A stretch of 64,000 nt of DNA from Pseudozyma flocculosa PF-1 (lineage: Eukaryota; Basidiomycota; Ustilaginomycetes; Ustilaginales; Ustilaginaceae), in the NCBI RefSeq assembly GCF_000417875.1, contig NW_006920870.1:462769-526768 (forward strand), given 5' to 3'. The position numbers and the translations under genes are program-made. Below, in pieces: positions 11,401 through 26,666 of this stretch (its first letter is position 1; each line of letters opens with the position of its first letter). The notes under the pieces were generated by a model. That model saw nothing but the letters and a program-made list of their open reading frames with translations, did not search any database and was not told the DNA's origin.

Positions 11401-12157
11401 TTCACCTATCCGAGACATCGCCTGCTTTGGGTGCTCACAGCTCCTTGGAGGTCTCGTAGACGTCCCACAGGCCGAGCAGGTTGGGATGCTCGATGAGCTT
11501 CATGATGACGATCTCGCGCTCGATGCCGAGAATCATCTTGTTGGCCTTGGCATCGGCATCACGGAGGCTCATTCGGCTCTGGTTGATGAGGGTCCGCGGG
11601 ATGATCTTGACGGCCGCCTGCTGCCCCGTGACGGAGTGGGTTGCGAGCCTGACGCGACCTGACGATGCAAAGATGCGGTCGTCGCGGGTGGCAGATGGTG
11701 AAACGTCAGGTACGGATCGCCATCGGCCTTGCCGACGCGTCTGTCGTACGCCTTTCAGCCGGTTCGGACACATACCTGAAGCGCCCTGGCCAATCAGCTT
11801 GTCCAGCTTCCATGGCCCGATGTTCTTGGGGTCGTTGTGGTTCCGCTTCTTCTCGCGCTCGAGCCTCGAGGCGGGGCGCGGCTTTTCGGCCGGCTCCCTC
11901 CTCTCAGTCTGCCGACGGTCTGCGGTGGTCGTGGGGTAGGCCGCGCCATGCCTCTGAGACGGTGCTCCGCTCCTCGCCGTCTCGGCCCCGCTGCTCCTGC
12001 CCGTCGACGTGGCGGCTGCCGTGTTTGTGCGTTTGGCATAGGCCGCATGCGCCTCAGAGACCGTGGGCCTCCGGTTCTGCACGTCGGATGCCTGCAAAGG
12101 CCCACCTTTGAACGGCGGAATCGCCTGAACCACAGGAGGCCGGTACGGAGCTGACAT
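8428..12157 (-). CDS. GIN4/HSL1/KCC4-type serine/threonine kinase (CAMKL, Nim1-related)
   Basis: Exons 12157-11776, 11658-11439 and 11344-8428 join to 1172 residues; both introns (117 and 94 nt) have GT/AG ends and fall inside the kinase domain. The kinase domain spans about 114-381: glycine loop LIGQGASGRV, VAIK-type Lys145, HRDLKPEN with catalytic Asp251, DFG at 270-272, and SPE in place of APE. A long disordered Ser/Pro-rich region follows. The last about 170 residues (NWFAGLFNWKP... to RREWTL) match the fungal kinase-associated KA1-like domain that binds membrane and septins in this family. Such kinases link septin and bud-neck assembly to mitotic entry through Wee1 inhibition. The assignment to the GIN4/HSL1 group is confident; which paralogue is not resolved. 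Confidence 0.93.
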
Positions 12158-15771
<3,614 letters not shown>

Positions 15772-17408
15772 ATGAGCGTCACCGCTCAAGCCGGCCTCGC
15801 CGGCCTCGACGCGCTCAAGGCCAGACGTGAGTACACAGCCGAGTTCGCCACGAAACACGACTATCGGCGGCCTGCGTGCCCTCCCAGGCATCGACCCGTA
15901 CTCAACCATCTGCCGCCGTCCTCCGCACGCCTCTGCAATCGCCACAGAGAGCCAACTTCAGGCGGAGCGTGCCTCGCTCAAGGTCGAGCTCGCAAATGTC
16001 CAGGCGCTCCCCGCCGACCTGTCCGACGTCAAATGGCCCGGGCTCGACGAGGAAAACGACAGGCTCGGAAGGGAACTCGCCAGCATGGAGGACAAGACCG
16101 TCATCTACCGCTCCGCCGGCTGGACATGCTTCGAGATCGACCTCGACGTGGGAAGGAGGGCAAGAGAGACGCGCAAGGAGCTCAAACAAGAGCCCGACGA
16201 CGTCCAACCCAGCAACAACTCTGGCCTGGGTCTCGGCATCCGTCTCGACACATTCTTCCGTGGTAAGCATGACATATCCGCCCTGCGGAGAGGTGTCACG
16301 AATTCCGGAGATGGCAACGCCCAGAAGTCAATTCTGACGCTCCTCCCTACCCCCCGCATCCTCGCCTCCTCTTCCAGGTCGCTACTACGAGCCCTACTAC
16401 CTCGTCTTTGCTCGCCCTAGCCAGATGGTGGACGCGCCCAGGCTGGCAGGCACCACGCTGGGCGAGCCAAATGCAGACTTTCTCGACACTGTCGCCGACG
16501 GCCTGCTCTTGATTCGGCACACGATGCCGCACTTTGTCCCGCTGGTCGGTCTCCTCGAGCGTTACATTCCCGCCGTCTTGGACGGCTCGGCCTCCGGTGG
16601 AGGCTCTGGCAGCGGGCAACGAAGCGACGGCGGCCTCTCGCTGCTTGCCGACTTCCACAATCTTCCTGGTGTCGAGGCCTTCCTCTCGGCGCTACACTGT
16701 CATCTCCAGGCGTTTGTCTCCCGCCGAGAGCAGGTCGTTGCTCTCAGCCAGGCCGAGCTTCCCGACATCGCCAAAGCAGGCGGCGGCGGCGGCACGCCGG
16801 CCCCGGCCTCGCTGAACGTTGCTGGCAGCGACGCTTTCGACCTGATCCGGGTCGTCTGGCAAATACCGCAGGTCTTCGCTTCGGACCAGGGCAGCGGCGC
16901 ACAAAAGCCACCTGCTGCAGGCCCCGATGTCGACCCTGCCACGGCGGAACCTGCCGCCAAGCGCAGACGAGGGGAGGAGCAAGCGGTTCAATCAGACGTC
17001 GACGCGCCAAGGTCAAGCCTCGAAGTGCTGGTTCATTACACCGATCGGCGCGCTGACCGCTTGACCGATCCTACCCTAAAGCCGCAAGACGCACCGTCGC
17101 AGGACCCCGGCGAGGAAGAAGTAGCCGAGGGTCCGCCGCAAGAGCCCTTTCAGGGTACCACGAGGCCCTTTGGGCGCGTGCGGGTGGAACTGGTCGTAGC
17201 TCCGTCGCTTGTCGAACGGACGAGGGCAGGCACGCGCGATGCCGGTCCTGCCGCGCTAGAGCCGGGGCGGACGAGGAGAAAGGACCTCGAGGAGCTCTTC
17301 GCCCAGGAGGTGGAAGGCGAAGGCTTGGAGCTGGACGAGGCGCTCGAAGTGGTTGCCGATAGGGTATGGCAGGAGCGAGGAGGCGACGCAGACAGGGTGG
17401 GTCGATGA
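15772..17408 (+). CDS. CENP-O/Mcm21-like inner kinetochore protein
   Basis: Exons 15772-15826, 15948-16262 and 16378-17408 give 466 residues; the introns (121 and 115 nt) are GT/AG and phases match. The N-terminus is a short coiled coil (LDALKARQSQLQAERASLK). Then come the paired-RWD hallmarks of the family: AGWTCFEIDL (near 95), GIRLDTFFRGRYYEPYYLVF (near 116-135, spanning the second splice site) and IRHTMPHFVPLVGLLERYIP (near 162-181). These match what I know of the 'Cenp-O kinetochore centromere component' family, a subunit of the COMA/CCAN complex at centromeres. The C-terminal part is less conserved, acidic and low-complexity. The identification is by motif memory, not by search. The stop lies only about 360 bp before the first certain exon of the METTL16-like gene. 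Confidence 0.75.
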
Positions 17409-17772
17409 CCACAGCCACGCCGCGCTCCACAGTCCCGCTACACTATCAAAGATCTGATCATTCTGCCACTTGGTCTCGGCTTGCGCGTCTGTGCCTCTCC
17501 CCTGTCTCATCGACTCCCGATCGTGCAGATCCTCGTCCGAAGCCGAAAGAAGCGACCCTCTGCCAGGACGGCACCGGAACACCCTCGTGGCGCCTATGAA
17601 CCCGATCGAAAGCGTCGCCAGCATCCGCCAGCTCTGCCGTCGGGCAGATTGAGTGAGTCAGATGCAGTCCTTCGAGTCCGAAGCCAAGCCCCGAGCGCCT
17701 AGCGGAGCTGGCCTTTATTGATCCCGAAGTACATAGCGGTCGACCCCTGACGCTCTTGCCGCCCTTTGCCAG
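17409..17772 (+). other. Interval likely holding the unresolved 5' exon or leader of the METTL16-like gene
   Basis: The first certain METTL16 exon starts at 17773 in phase 1. Two upstream solutions are possible. (a) An exon ending at a GTGAGT donor at 17653 would read ...EHPRGAYEPDRKRR..., resembling the HPRNxY start of the family, but the frame has no ATG after the CENP-O stop. (b) A short exon starting at ATG 17366 inside the CENP-O 3' end, with a GTGGGT donor at 17397, would give MAGARRRRRQ joined to DPDPYSDSPPNF. I cannot choose. Confidence 0.4.
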
Positions 17773-20241
17773 ATCCCGATCCCTACAGCGACTCTCCACC
17801 AAATTTTGCAGCGCTGGCCGATCTCTATCCTTTGACGCTGGGCAAGCAGTGAGTAGCCTGCCGTCTGGCTTGTCTGCGGATGCGATCATTGCATGAGGGT
17901 CACTGACTGTCTGTCCACTGCGTGCACCTAACTTCGTGAAGCATCAAGCGTCGAGCGGTGCCTGGCGACGCGGCAGGCTCCCGTGCTGCTTTCGGGCATG
18001 CAGACGCGACGCTCGACTTTCAGGATGCCCAAGCGGTTCGGTAAGCATTGCCTCGACGAGCCGGTGGACACGGCGGCACTTTGCTGAAGGTGCCCAGATC
18101 ATCCCGTTTCGCGCCCACGCAGTTGTCTGTCAGAGACTTTGCTCTACCACGACTTCGGTTTGACGGTCCGACTACACGAGGCGAGACTTTGTCCGACAGT
18201 GAGTTCCGTCCAGTGAAGGGCAGGACGACGTGAAGGCGTGTGACTCAAGACGGACTCGCGCACTGGTGACCCGATCTCGTCCCACAGATACCGAACAGGT
18301 GAGCCCTGTGCAGCCACGCATCCCGCCCGGTCTCGCCTCTCGTCGGTCTGACGTCGAACGAGCGCTCTTTCACCTCTCGCAGACTCAACTACATTCTCTA
18401 TCTGCGCAAGGTGCTCGACTGCAGCTCGTCCTGCTCGCGTGTCATCGCAACGGCCCGCCAGGCACGTTCAGCGGTGAGCCGCGAAGAGGGCGCCGAGCAG
18501 CGAGACATCGACGTGGGCCGCCGGGGGGTCCGCGGACTTGACATGTGAGTCGGCAGGCATATCCTCAAGAGAAGCTCGCAGATTGGCTGACCGTCGCACC
18601 GATCCGGCGCTGCCGATAGCGGCACGGGTGCCTCTGCCATCTACCCGCTCCTGGGGTGTGCCGTTGAGCCAGACTGGACGTTTGTCGCGACTGGTGAGCG
18701 CTGTCGAAGGAAGGCGATGGTGGCGATCCACGGGCTTGCTGTCCCTACTGACCACTGTCGTTCCGGTTATGATGCCTGCGGCATGGCCTTTGGCAGATAT
18801 TGACTCCGACAGCCTGGCGCACGCCCGCCAGACGATCGAGGATCCCGCCAACAACCGCAGCGTCGTGGTCTCCAGCTCTAGAACCACGGCGCAGGGCGAT
18901 CAGCACGGTCCAGTCACGGTCGACCATGCATTGGCACAGCGTGTCCAGCTGCTCCTCAGGAGCAGGGAAGACTGCCTGATCCCCTCTGACGGCGAGGTGG
19001 CCAGCTGGGACGGGCCGGTGAGGTTCGACTTTACCATGTGCAACCCTCCCTTCTACTTGAGTGAGGAGGACATGCGGTACAGCGCCAGCTTCAAGACCGC
19101 CAAGCCCAACGCGGTGAGTGTGCCAGAGTCAGGCATTCAGGCGGTGTTTTCTGATCGCCGAAAGGAGGGGCCGAAGGCAGTGCTGACGTCTTTCTTTGTT
19201 CCCTTTACTCCGATTGCCGACTCGCAACCAGGTCTGTCACGGTAGCGAAAACGAGATGGTGACCGAAGGCGGCGAGGTGGCCTTCGTGCTGCGCATGGTC
19301 CGGGAGAGTGCGCTCCCCGCCAACCGCCAACGCGTGGGCTGGTACACTTCGATGCTGGGCAAGCTGTCGAGCGTCTCGGCCGTCGTGGACGGGATCAAGT
19401 CGCACGGGGTGAGTTCTGTCGTGGCACAGGTGGTCGGCGACTGCCCCGGCATTCGCCCAGCAGGTCTGACCGGCATGCATGCCATGCCCCTTCCTTGCAC
19501 CACTGGTCACGCTCCAGATTGACAACTGGGCGGTGACGAAGCTCGTGCAGGGCCAGACGGGTCGGTGGGTCGTCTCGTGGTCGTTTGCCGGGGTGCGGTT
19601 GCCAGATGTGAGTATGCGACCCCTTCGACCCTCTTTCAGAGAAGGAACCACTTGAAAGGTTGCGACGCGAGCGGCTGATGGGATCGTCGTGTTTCTTGCC
19701 CGTGCCTCAGAGCCTCTGTCGGCTTCAAGACTCGAAGCTCGAGGCCAGTCTGCCGCCAAGCAACATCCGGACGTGCTCGTTTGCGGCGAGCCAGTTCGAC
19801 TCCGCCCTGGCAATCCTTGAGGCCATCAAGGCGGTGCTTTTGGGCCTCGACGACTGTCATGCCGCCGTGGGCGAGGCGGGACGGAGCGTCGACGTGATGG
19901 CGTGGCGACAGTCGTGGACGCGTTCGGCACGACGCCAAAAGGCGAGAAGGCAGGGCGACGCTTCCGCCGCCTCGGCACGGCAGGCGGACCAAGCAACGGG
20001 CGAGGAGCAAGGCGCAATGTCCGAGCCGGAAGTCTGCCTCTCGTTCTGCGTCGAAGCCGGCGGCGGACAGGCCCGTCGTGCCGGGGCGGAGGAGTGGAGG
20101 GTCGAGGCGCAGTGGACGTGGGGTCGTAGGCGGGTTGTGTTTGAGTCGTTTGCGGCGCACGTCCTGCGCAAGCTGGCAGACTGGCGCCAAGACGACGGCG
20201 ATGCTCGAGGTCGAGGACGAGGACCCTCGACCACATCATAG
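17773..20241 (+). CDS. METTL16: METTL16/RlmF-type RNA N6-adenosine methyltransferase (5' end unresolved)
   Basis: Ten exons rebuilt by hand: 17773-17848, 17942-18040, 18123-18198, 18288-18298, 18383-18544, 18620-18693, 18797-19113, 19232-19408, 19518-19607, 19711-20241. All introns are 75-118 nt, GT/AG, with consistent phases; they give at least 536 residues. In order: PPNFAALADLYP, LDFQDAQAVR, ETLLYHDFGLTV, PTIPNRLNYI, GLDIGTGASAIYPLL (SAM site), FVATDIDSDSL, DFTMCNPPFY (catalytic NPPF), EMVTEGGEVAFV, RVGWYTSMLGK, LVQGQTGRWVVSWSF, and a C-terminal EAQWTWGRRRVVFESFA segment. This is the METTL16 fold, which methylates U6 snRNA at the ACAGA box (S. pombe Mtl16) and acts on other hairpins in animals. 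The start codon is not settled. Exon 4 is an 11-nt microexon. Confidence 0.92.
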
Positions 20242-20882
20242 CCGGCAACTGGGAGGTAGTGGAGCATCGCTCTGCGGTGCAGCAACGAGCGGCACCCAGA
20301 GAGAAACCTCGACGACGGCGCGACTCGCAGCGGGAATGGGGACCGGTCCAGGTCCGTCAGATTGCGGACCAACCGACGGCAAAGAAGCGGATAGAGATAA
20401 CACGGAGGGCAAAGCTGTCTCGGCTCTCCCTGTCTTGATCCTTCGGGCCGGGCCGAACCAAGCAGCTCAAACGAGTGCACCATCGACGACGAGCATAGCA
20501 GTGAGGCACAGTCGACACACAGTCGAGAGGTCGAGGCGCGCGGACCGTTCCGACGGCCGCCCACGGAACATGCGCAGACGTGGAGGTTGGCCTGGCTGCC
20601 GAGTCCGTGCGCCGCCAGGCCTGCCAGGCCTGCCAGCCCGGGCAGATGCCGACGCGCAGCCTGGCTCGGCCCCTCGGCGACGGCCTTCGACCTGCTGCTG
20701 CTCTCTTGCCTGCCCCTGCTCTTGCCCGTCTCGTCCCCATCCTCCCCACCATCGCCCTACAGCCGATAGGTCTTTGATATAAACCCACAGCCTCGACCAC
20801 CCGTTGCCCGCACCCTTGACCTCTCCATCCGTCTTTGTCTGACCGACTTCCCTCCCACCCCGCCAAAAACACCCACGCCAAC
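20242..20882. other. Intergenic region: METTL16 3' flank and SDR promoter
   Basis: No gene seen. The last 120 bp carry a TATA-like element and a pyrimidine-rich leader leading to the reductase ATG. Confidence 0.6.
20776..20783 (+). promoter_or_regulatory. TATA-like element upstream of the SDR reductase
   Basis: GATATAAA sits 100 bp before the ATG of the reductase gene, a plausible core promoter position in fungi. A pyrimidine-rich stretch follows. Confidence 0.5.
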
Positions 20883-22112
20883 ATGTCCTCGTCGCCCCTC
20901 GTCCTCATCACGGGAGTCACGGGCTTCCTGGCGGCCCACGTCCTCGACTCGGTCCTCGCCTCGCCGCACAACTACCGCGTGCGCGGAACGCTGCGCTCCC
21001 TCTCGAAGCGCGACGCCCTCCTCGCCCGCCTCGCGCCAAAGGACCGCGACCGCATCGAGCTCGTAGAGGTCGCCGACACGGCCACGTCCGACCTCCTCGA
21101 CGCCGTCCGCGGCGTCGACTACATCCTCCACGTCGCGTCCCCCTACCAGCTCAACGTCGAGGACGCAGAGAGGGACCTCCTCATCCCCGCCGTCGAGGGC
21201 ACCCTCAACCTCCTCCGCTTCGCCAAGAAGCAGGGCGGCGTAAAGCGCGTCGTCGTCACCTCGTCCTTTGCCGCCGTCACCAACTTGTGAGTGTCACTGC
21301 CTCCATGGGCCCCTGTCCGCCCTCACGGACCACGCATGCGGGCAGACAGGCTGGCCCCGTATCGTATCGAAACCGAGGTGGATTTGAGCAGCGAAAAGGG
21401 GTCCTGACCTGTTCCCTTCCTCCCCCCGTCATCGCCGGCTCTGCCCTTTCCCACCCCGCGCAGCGAGGAAGGCGGACCCAACCGCCCCGGCTTCACCTAC
21501 ACCGCATCCGACTGGAACCCTTCGACGTACGAAGATGCGCTCAAGGCGGGCGGCGCGGGCGCCTTTTCCTACTCGGTCTCCAAGAAGCTCGCCGAGCAGG
21601 CCGCCTACGACTACGTGGCCGCCGAGCGTCCCTCGTTCGCGCTGGCCACCGTCAACCCGCCCATGATCTACGGCCCGACGCTGCAGCCGGGCGTCACCAA
21701 GCAAAACCTCAACACGTCGTCCAGGACCATCTACAACCTCGTCTCGGGCGCCGACGCCATGCCCGAGGACAGGCTGCCCCTCTTCTGCCACGCCCGCGAC
21801 GTCGCAGACGCCCATACCCTCCTCCTCGAGGGCCCCGACGACGTCATGGGAAAGCGCTACCTCGTCTGCGGCGGCAAGTTCACCTGGGCCCACGCCGTCC
21901 TCCACATCAGCGAGCGCTTCCCCGACCTCCGCGGCAGGCTGCCAAAGGGCTGGGAGGAGGCCACCAAGCAGCTCCGCAACCTCGACCAGATCGCCAGCCT
22001 CGACACCGCCCCTGCCGAAAGGGACCTCGGGATCAAGTTCAAGGACTGGAAGACGACGCTCGACGAGTCCATCGAGAGCCTGCTGCAGCTGGAAAAGGAG
22101 CAGGGCTGGTAG
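20883..22112 (+). CDS. Extended short-chain dehydrogenase/reductase (dihydroflavonol reductase / GRE2-like)
   Basis: Exons 20883-21286 and 21464-22112 (intron 177 nt) give 350 residues. The NAD(P)-binding motif GVTGFLAA is at 11-18. DILHVASP-type sequence (VDYILHVASPY) follows, then VVTSSFAAV and the catalytic YSVSK (Tyr171, Lys175), then NPPMIYGP, typical of the DFR/GRE2/cinnamoyl-CoA-reductase-like extended SDRs that reduce aldehydes, ketones or methylglyoxal with NADPH. There is no signal peptide, so it is probably cytosolic. The substrate cannot be inferred. The splice is firm because the first exon ends TNF at an AAC TT|GTGAGT donor and continues with EEGGPNRPGF. Confidence 0.92.
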
Positions 22113-22276
22113 ACGCAAGGCGGATCGCAGCGTACCTGTTTGTGAGATGCTTTCACTCGTACCCTTAGACATCCCTCGCCGTCATCGTCGTTGATTGCGC
22201 CGCACGCAGCTATTCATTGATGTCTAGAGCGCCGCGTCCCGACAGGATCACGGAGAGTATCCGCCGCCATGCTCCT

Positions 22277-25200
22277 CTACTCGAAGCTCTCCTCGTCCAT
22301 GGCGCTCGTCTCGCCATATCCCGAGGGCTCCGCGTTGGTGTCCATCGAAACTTCGCCTCCGCCGACCTCGTCGCGGTCGTGGTCGCGGTCGCCGTCATCG
22401 TCGCCATCGCCATCGCCGTCGCCGTCGAGGCCGCCGTCGCCATAACCCTGATCAGCGGCGGCGCGAGGAGCAGCGATGGACGCATCGCCGCCGCGGTAGA
22501 CCGACGACGAGGCGCTCGACATGTCGAGGCTCATTTCGGCCGTCGTCAGCTCGCCAATCTGCCGCGTCCTGTTCGCTGCACCGGGCGTGCGGGCCACGTG
22601 CGACTGCGAAGCTGATCGAGAGAGGGAGGGCGAGTCGAAGCGGATCTGCGGTGTCGCTATGGGGCACAGACGAGGGTCGGTGGTGCCGGCTTGGTCGCCG
22701 TAGGGCGCCGCTGTCCCGCGATACGGCGTCGTGTCGCGCGGAGAGAGGTGCCGCGCTTTGCCCTTGGAAGGCGACGACGTCGACATCGTGGCCCCATCCG
22801 TCGGAGTGCCATCGCCGCCGTCGGCAGCGGCACGAGAGCGCGCCAGCCGGTTCTCCGGGTCGAGCGACTCGGTGAACGTCGCGATGCCACTCGAGATTTT
22901 CTCCTCGAGCGCAAAGTCGAGCAGGTCCGTGCCATACTGGTCGCGTGGGTTTATGGACAGTGCCTGGTGAGAGAGTGTCGCAGTCACAGAGTGGTCAGAG
23001 GAGGCAAGACGGCGGCGGCGTAAGTTCCAGCGAAAAGGAGCGGGTGGGGGTCGGATCTGAGCCAGGCATGGCAGAGACGCACCTCGTGGTACCATCCGAT
23101 CGCATCCTCGAGGTCGCCCAGCTTGTGCGCCACCATGCCGAGCGTCAGCTTGGCGAGGTAGCAGTGCGGATCCAGCTCGGTCACGATCAAGAGCGATTTG
23201 CGCGCCTCTTCGTCCGCACTACCGGGTGCCGGTAGCGCCGCGTAGGGGTTGGCGGGGGTCTTCGTCAGCCGCGACAGTTCCCTCACGCTGCGTCCTCGTC
23301 ACCCTCGACATACTCACTCTGCGCGCCGGTAGGCCAGCCCTAGGTTTAGGTGGGTGCCCATCCACGCCGATGCCGGCTCCTGCGTCTTCTCCGCGAGGCG
23401 CAGTGCCTGCCGGAAGAAGGAGATGGCAGTTGGGAGGCTGGAGGAGCGATGAGGGGAGCGGGGGGTGGGGGCACACTCGGAGTCAGGGATGTCTCTCTGA
23501 CGGGCGCGGCCGCGCGGCTTACCGGCCGCCGAAGCTGCACTCACTCGTTCGCCTGGTATGCCACCACGCCCCGCTCGTTGGCCGTCAGCGGATCGTCGTC
23601 CCAGATCTGCGCGCTGCCCTCGAGCGACAGCCTCGCTAGGCTGATGTTGCCCTGGTGCAGGTGTTCCATCCCAATGAAGAGCCTCGGCAGGTGCGACTGC
23701 GGAAAGAGGCGCGACGCCGTCGAGTACGCCGTGATGGCCTGGTCCGACTCGCCCTCCATCGCAAACGTGTGTCCAAACGCGATCCACGACGGCGCAAACC
23801 GCGGATCCAGCAACGAGGCCTTGCTGAAGTAGCGGCGCGCATCGGCCCACCGCCGCGTCGTAGCATACCACGTGCCGACGGCGTACCACGAGATGGGCGA
23901 CTCGGGGTCCAGCTCAGTCAGGCGGTGGGCCAGCATGAAGAGCGTCGGCCGCAGGTTCTTGAGGTGGTAGATGCAGGCGATGTGGATGGGCAGCGCGCCC
24001 GGATGGTCTGCCGCGAGCTCGAGGATGCGGCTCGTCACGTTGAAGGCGTCGGCGAACCGGAGCCTCGAGAAGAGCTCTTCGGCCAGGCCGAGCAGCACGT
24101 CTGGGTTGTTGCTGAGGCCGTACTCTGATGCCAGCCGCCGCCGCGCCGCCGCCGTGTTGAGCGCGTAGGTCTTGCCCTGCTTCGAGAGCCGGGTCGTGTA
24201 GACGAGCCGGATGAACTCGAAATCTTCGGCGGCGCCCTCGTCGTCGCCGGCTTGGGCGAGGTATTCGAGGCCCTGGACGAAGCTCCACTGCTGGTCCACG
24301 CCCAGCATGTTGCCGTCGATGAGCGCCGAAAAGGCCTCGTAGTTTTTCACGTCGAGAGCGAGGGCCGTCATGAAGCTGTCCCTCGCGCGCGCGAGGTCCT
24401 CGAGGCGCAGGTAGATCTGACCTCGCAGGAAGGCCACGGTCGAGCCCAGCTTGATGCCGCCGTCCGAAGACGGGCGCTTGTTGCCGGCGGCACCGGCCCA
24501 CTGTGAGCTGTCGCCGACCAAGTCAAGCGCCTCGTGATACTTGCCGAGGCGCACCTGGCACTGCGCCGCCAAATACCGACACGCCAGGCTATGGTTTACG
24601 AGGCTTGGGCCGTCTGGCGGCGGCGCCTCCTTGTCCTTGACCTCGATCAAGTCGGCATCGATTTCGTCAAGTTCCGACTCGGCCTCTTCCTCGTCCCGAG
24701 CGCCCGCCTGCCGCGCAGCTCCCGCTTTCCCGTTGCCGGCACGAGAGCGTCGGAGCGGCCTGATGACGACTGAACCGTTAGCATCGACAACCTCAGGGTC
24801 GCCATCCGCATCCATACCGTCGCTGCCGCTGGCACTGCCGGTGCTCGTTCCGCCGCTTGCATTGTTCCCAGCCTTGCCGCTACCTCTGAGGCCTGTGCCC
24901 CTTGCGCGGCCGTTCGGGATACGACCGCCACGAGCTTCGTCATCGATGCCGCTTGCGCTCTCGTTGTCCGATGAGGCCGACCCGGTGGCACTCGTGGTAA
25001 AGCCGCGCTCTTTCCGCTTCCCTCCCGTGGACGCGGAATACACCGATCCTTTGGTCGAGGAACGGGCCAAGATCGAGGCTGGCAGCTGCGTCTGCGAGCG
25101 TGTCGCAGCCAATGCATCAAGCAGAGCATCGCCCTCTTCGCCGGCCTCGGACGCGAGGGGCGCCGAAGGTGCACCTGCGCTTGCCAGCTTGACCTGGTCG

Positions 25201-26666
25201 AACTCGGCCCGAGATCTGGCCAGCTGCGCCGCGGCATGCCTCGATGCGCCCGTCCGCAGCGGATTGGTAAGCAGGTGTTCGGCCCGCGCGTACTGGTGAG
25301 TATAGAAGTAGCATTGGGCGAGGTGGTAGGCGTCGTTGTAGGCCGCGGTCGATGTTTCGAGCGAGAGGATCTTGTCGCCCCAGAAGATGGCCGTCTCGTA
25401 GAGGTGCTGCTGCATCGCGTCGTGGCGCCACCGCCGGAGGCGATTGAGCGTCTCGCTAAAGTCCGGATCAAAATCTTCATCTTCGGCGTACTCGTCGGCG
25501 GCGGCATCGGCATCGGCATCGGCATCGGCATCGGCATCGGCATCGTCGTCGAAGCCCGCGCCTCTGTCGACGTTTGCTGCGCGACCAGAATCTTGTGCTG
25601 GTACGTGATTGCCTGCTGCGAAGGAGGCGGCGGCGGCGGCATCGCGGTACTGCGGGTCGAGGATGCTCTCGTCCGCCTGCTTGATGGCCTCGTCGTCGAC
25701 CATGCCAGTGGCGGCCTCCGCCTTCATTGAGGCAGCATCGCGCAGCGCTGATCTCGCCGCGTCGGCAGGTAGCCGAAAGTCTGGCCTGCCCAGGCGCGTT
25801 GGAAGGTGGGTCGGCGTTGCGTACTTGATGCTGCCGGGTGTCCCGAGCACCGCCGCCTTGGAGGGGCGCTTGCCCAGCCTGGTGAGGACGGGGCTGAGGT
25901 CGAGGAGGCCGCTGTTGTTGGCATCGTCGTCGTTGCGGATGACGCTGTGGCTGCCGTCCGGGTTCATGCCCGGTGCGAGCGCCTGGCTTGTCCTTGGCGT
26001 CTGGGGCGGCGACGAGCGGGCCGGCGCAGCTTCCGAGACGAGCTTGGCCAGCTGCCTCGGTTTCGGGCTGTCAAAGTTGTTGAAGCTCGAGTTGGAGACG
26101 TTCGACATGCGCGACGAGGGGCGGCCGTTGCTGTTGTTGTGACTCTGGTGCTGCCTGTCGCTGGCCGGGTTGTTGACGTTGAGCAGCTTTGCACCGCGGA
26201 AGACGTGGTGGCTGGGGCTATCGTTCGGTGCGGGTGGGCCGCGTCGGCTGCTGCCGCTCGACTGCCTCTGCTGCTGCTCTACGGTCGTCGCCAAGTGCTG
26301 CTCGTGGGCGTGCGGGTGCCGCTGCTGCCGCTGCGTCTGATGTTGGGCAGTGGCTGCGGTGCCCGCCGGGGCGGTGAAGACGGGCTGCCTGCGCGGCAGC
26401 TGGATGGTACCAAGCGAGGCGCTGTCGTCGCTGTTGGACACCATCCCATCGGACTCGAGCGAGGCTCTGGAGCGCAGCGCGTGGGCGGCATTGCCGCGGG
26501 CGAGGCGGTTGAGGTTTCGGGTGGATGCCGCCTGCCTCGGCCCAGCCGACGACGGCGCAGATGATGATGACGAGGCGGAGGGTGCGGCGGCGGAGCCACT
26601 GCCGACGGCATGTTGGGCGTGGGCTTGACCAGGGCGGGCAGGCGCTGCGGCTGATTCCGATGGCAT
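22277..26666 (-). CDS. CDC16: Anaphase-promoting complex subunit 6 (CDC16/Cut9), TPR protein
   Basis: Exons 26666-23545, 23437-23318, 23218-23083 and 22963-22277 give 1354 residues; introns are 107, 99 and 119 nt. The conserved part starts near residue 405 (LRRWRHDAMQQHLYETAIFWGDKIL) and continues through about 12 TPR units, including LACRYLAAQCQVRLGKYHEAL, SWYAVGTWYATTRRWADARRY and NERGVVAYQAND. These match CDC16/APC6, a scaffold of the APC/C ubiquitin ligase that binds CDC26. The third exon starts after a GGTAG acceptor, because only this gives a gap-free TPR alignment. The first about 400 residues, an acidic/Gly-rich insert within the TPR array and the last about 200 residues are disordered, making the protein about twice the human length. 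The ATG at 26666 is the first true ATG of the frame. Confidence 0.92.
25503..25544. repeat. (GGCATC)7 hexanucleotide repeat coding for Asp-Ala dipeptides
   Basis: A perfect hexanucleotide array inside the disordered N-terminal region of CDC16. On the minus strand it encodes alternating Asp/Ala. Length changes would not alter the frame. Confidence 0.9.

Noticed and set aside
23288..23317. 30-nt intron in CDC16
   Set aside because: Shorter than any other intron here and adds a segment that breaks the TPR alignment.
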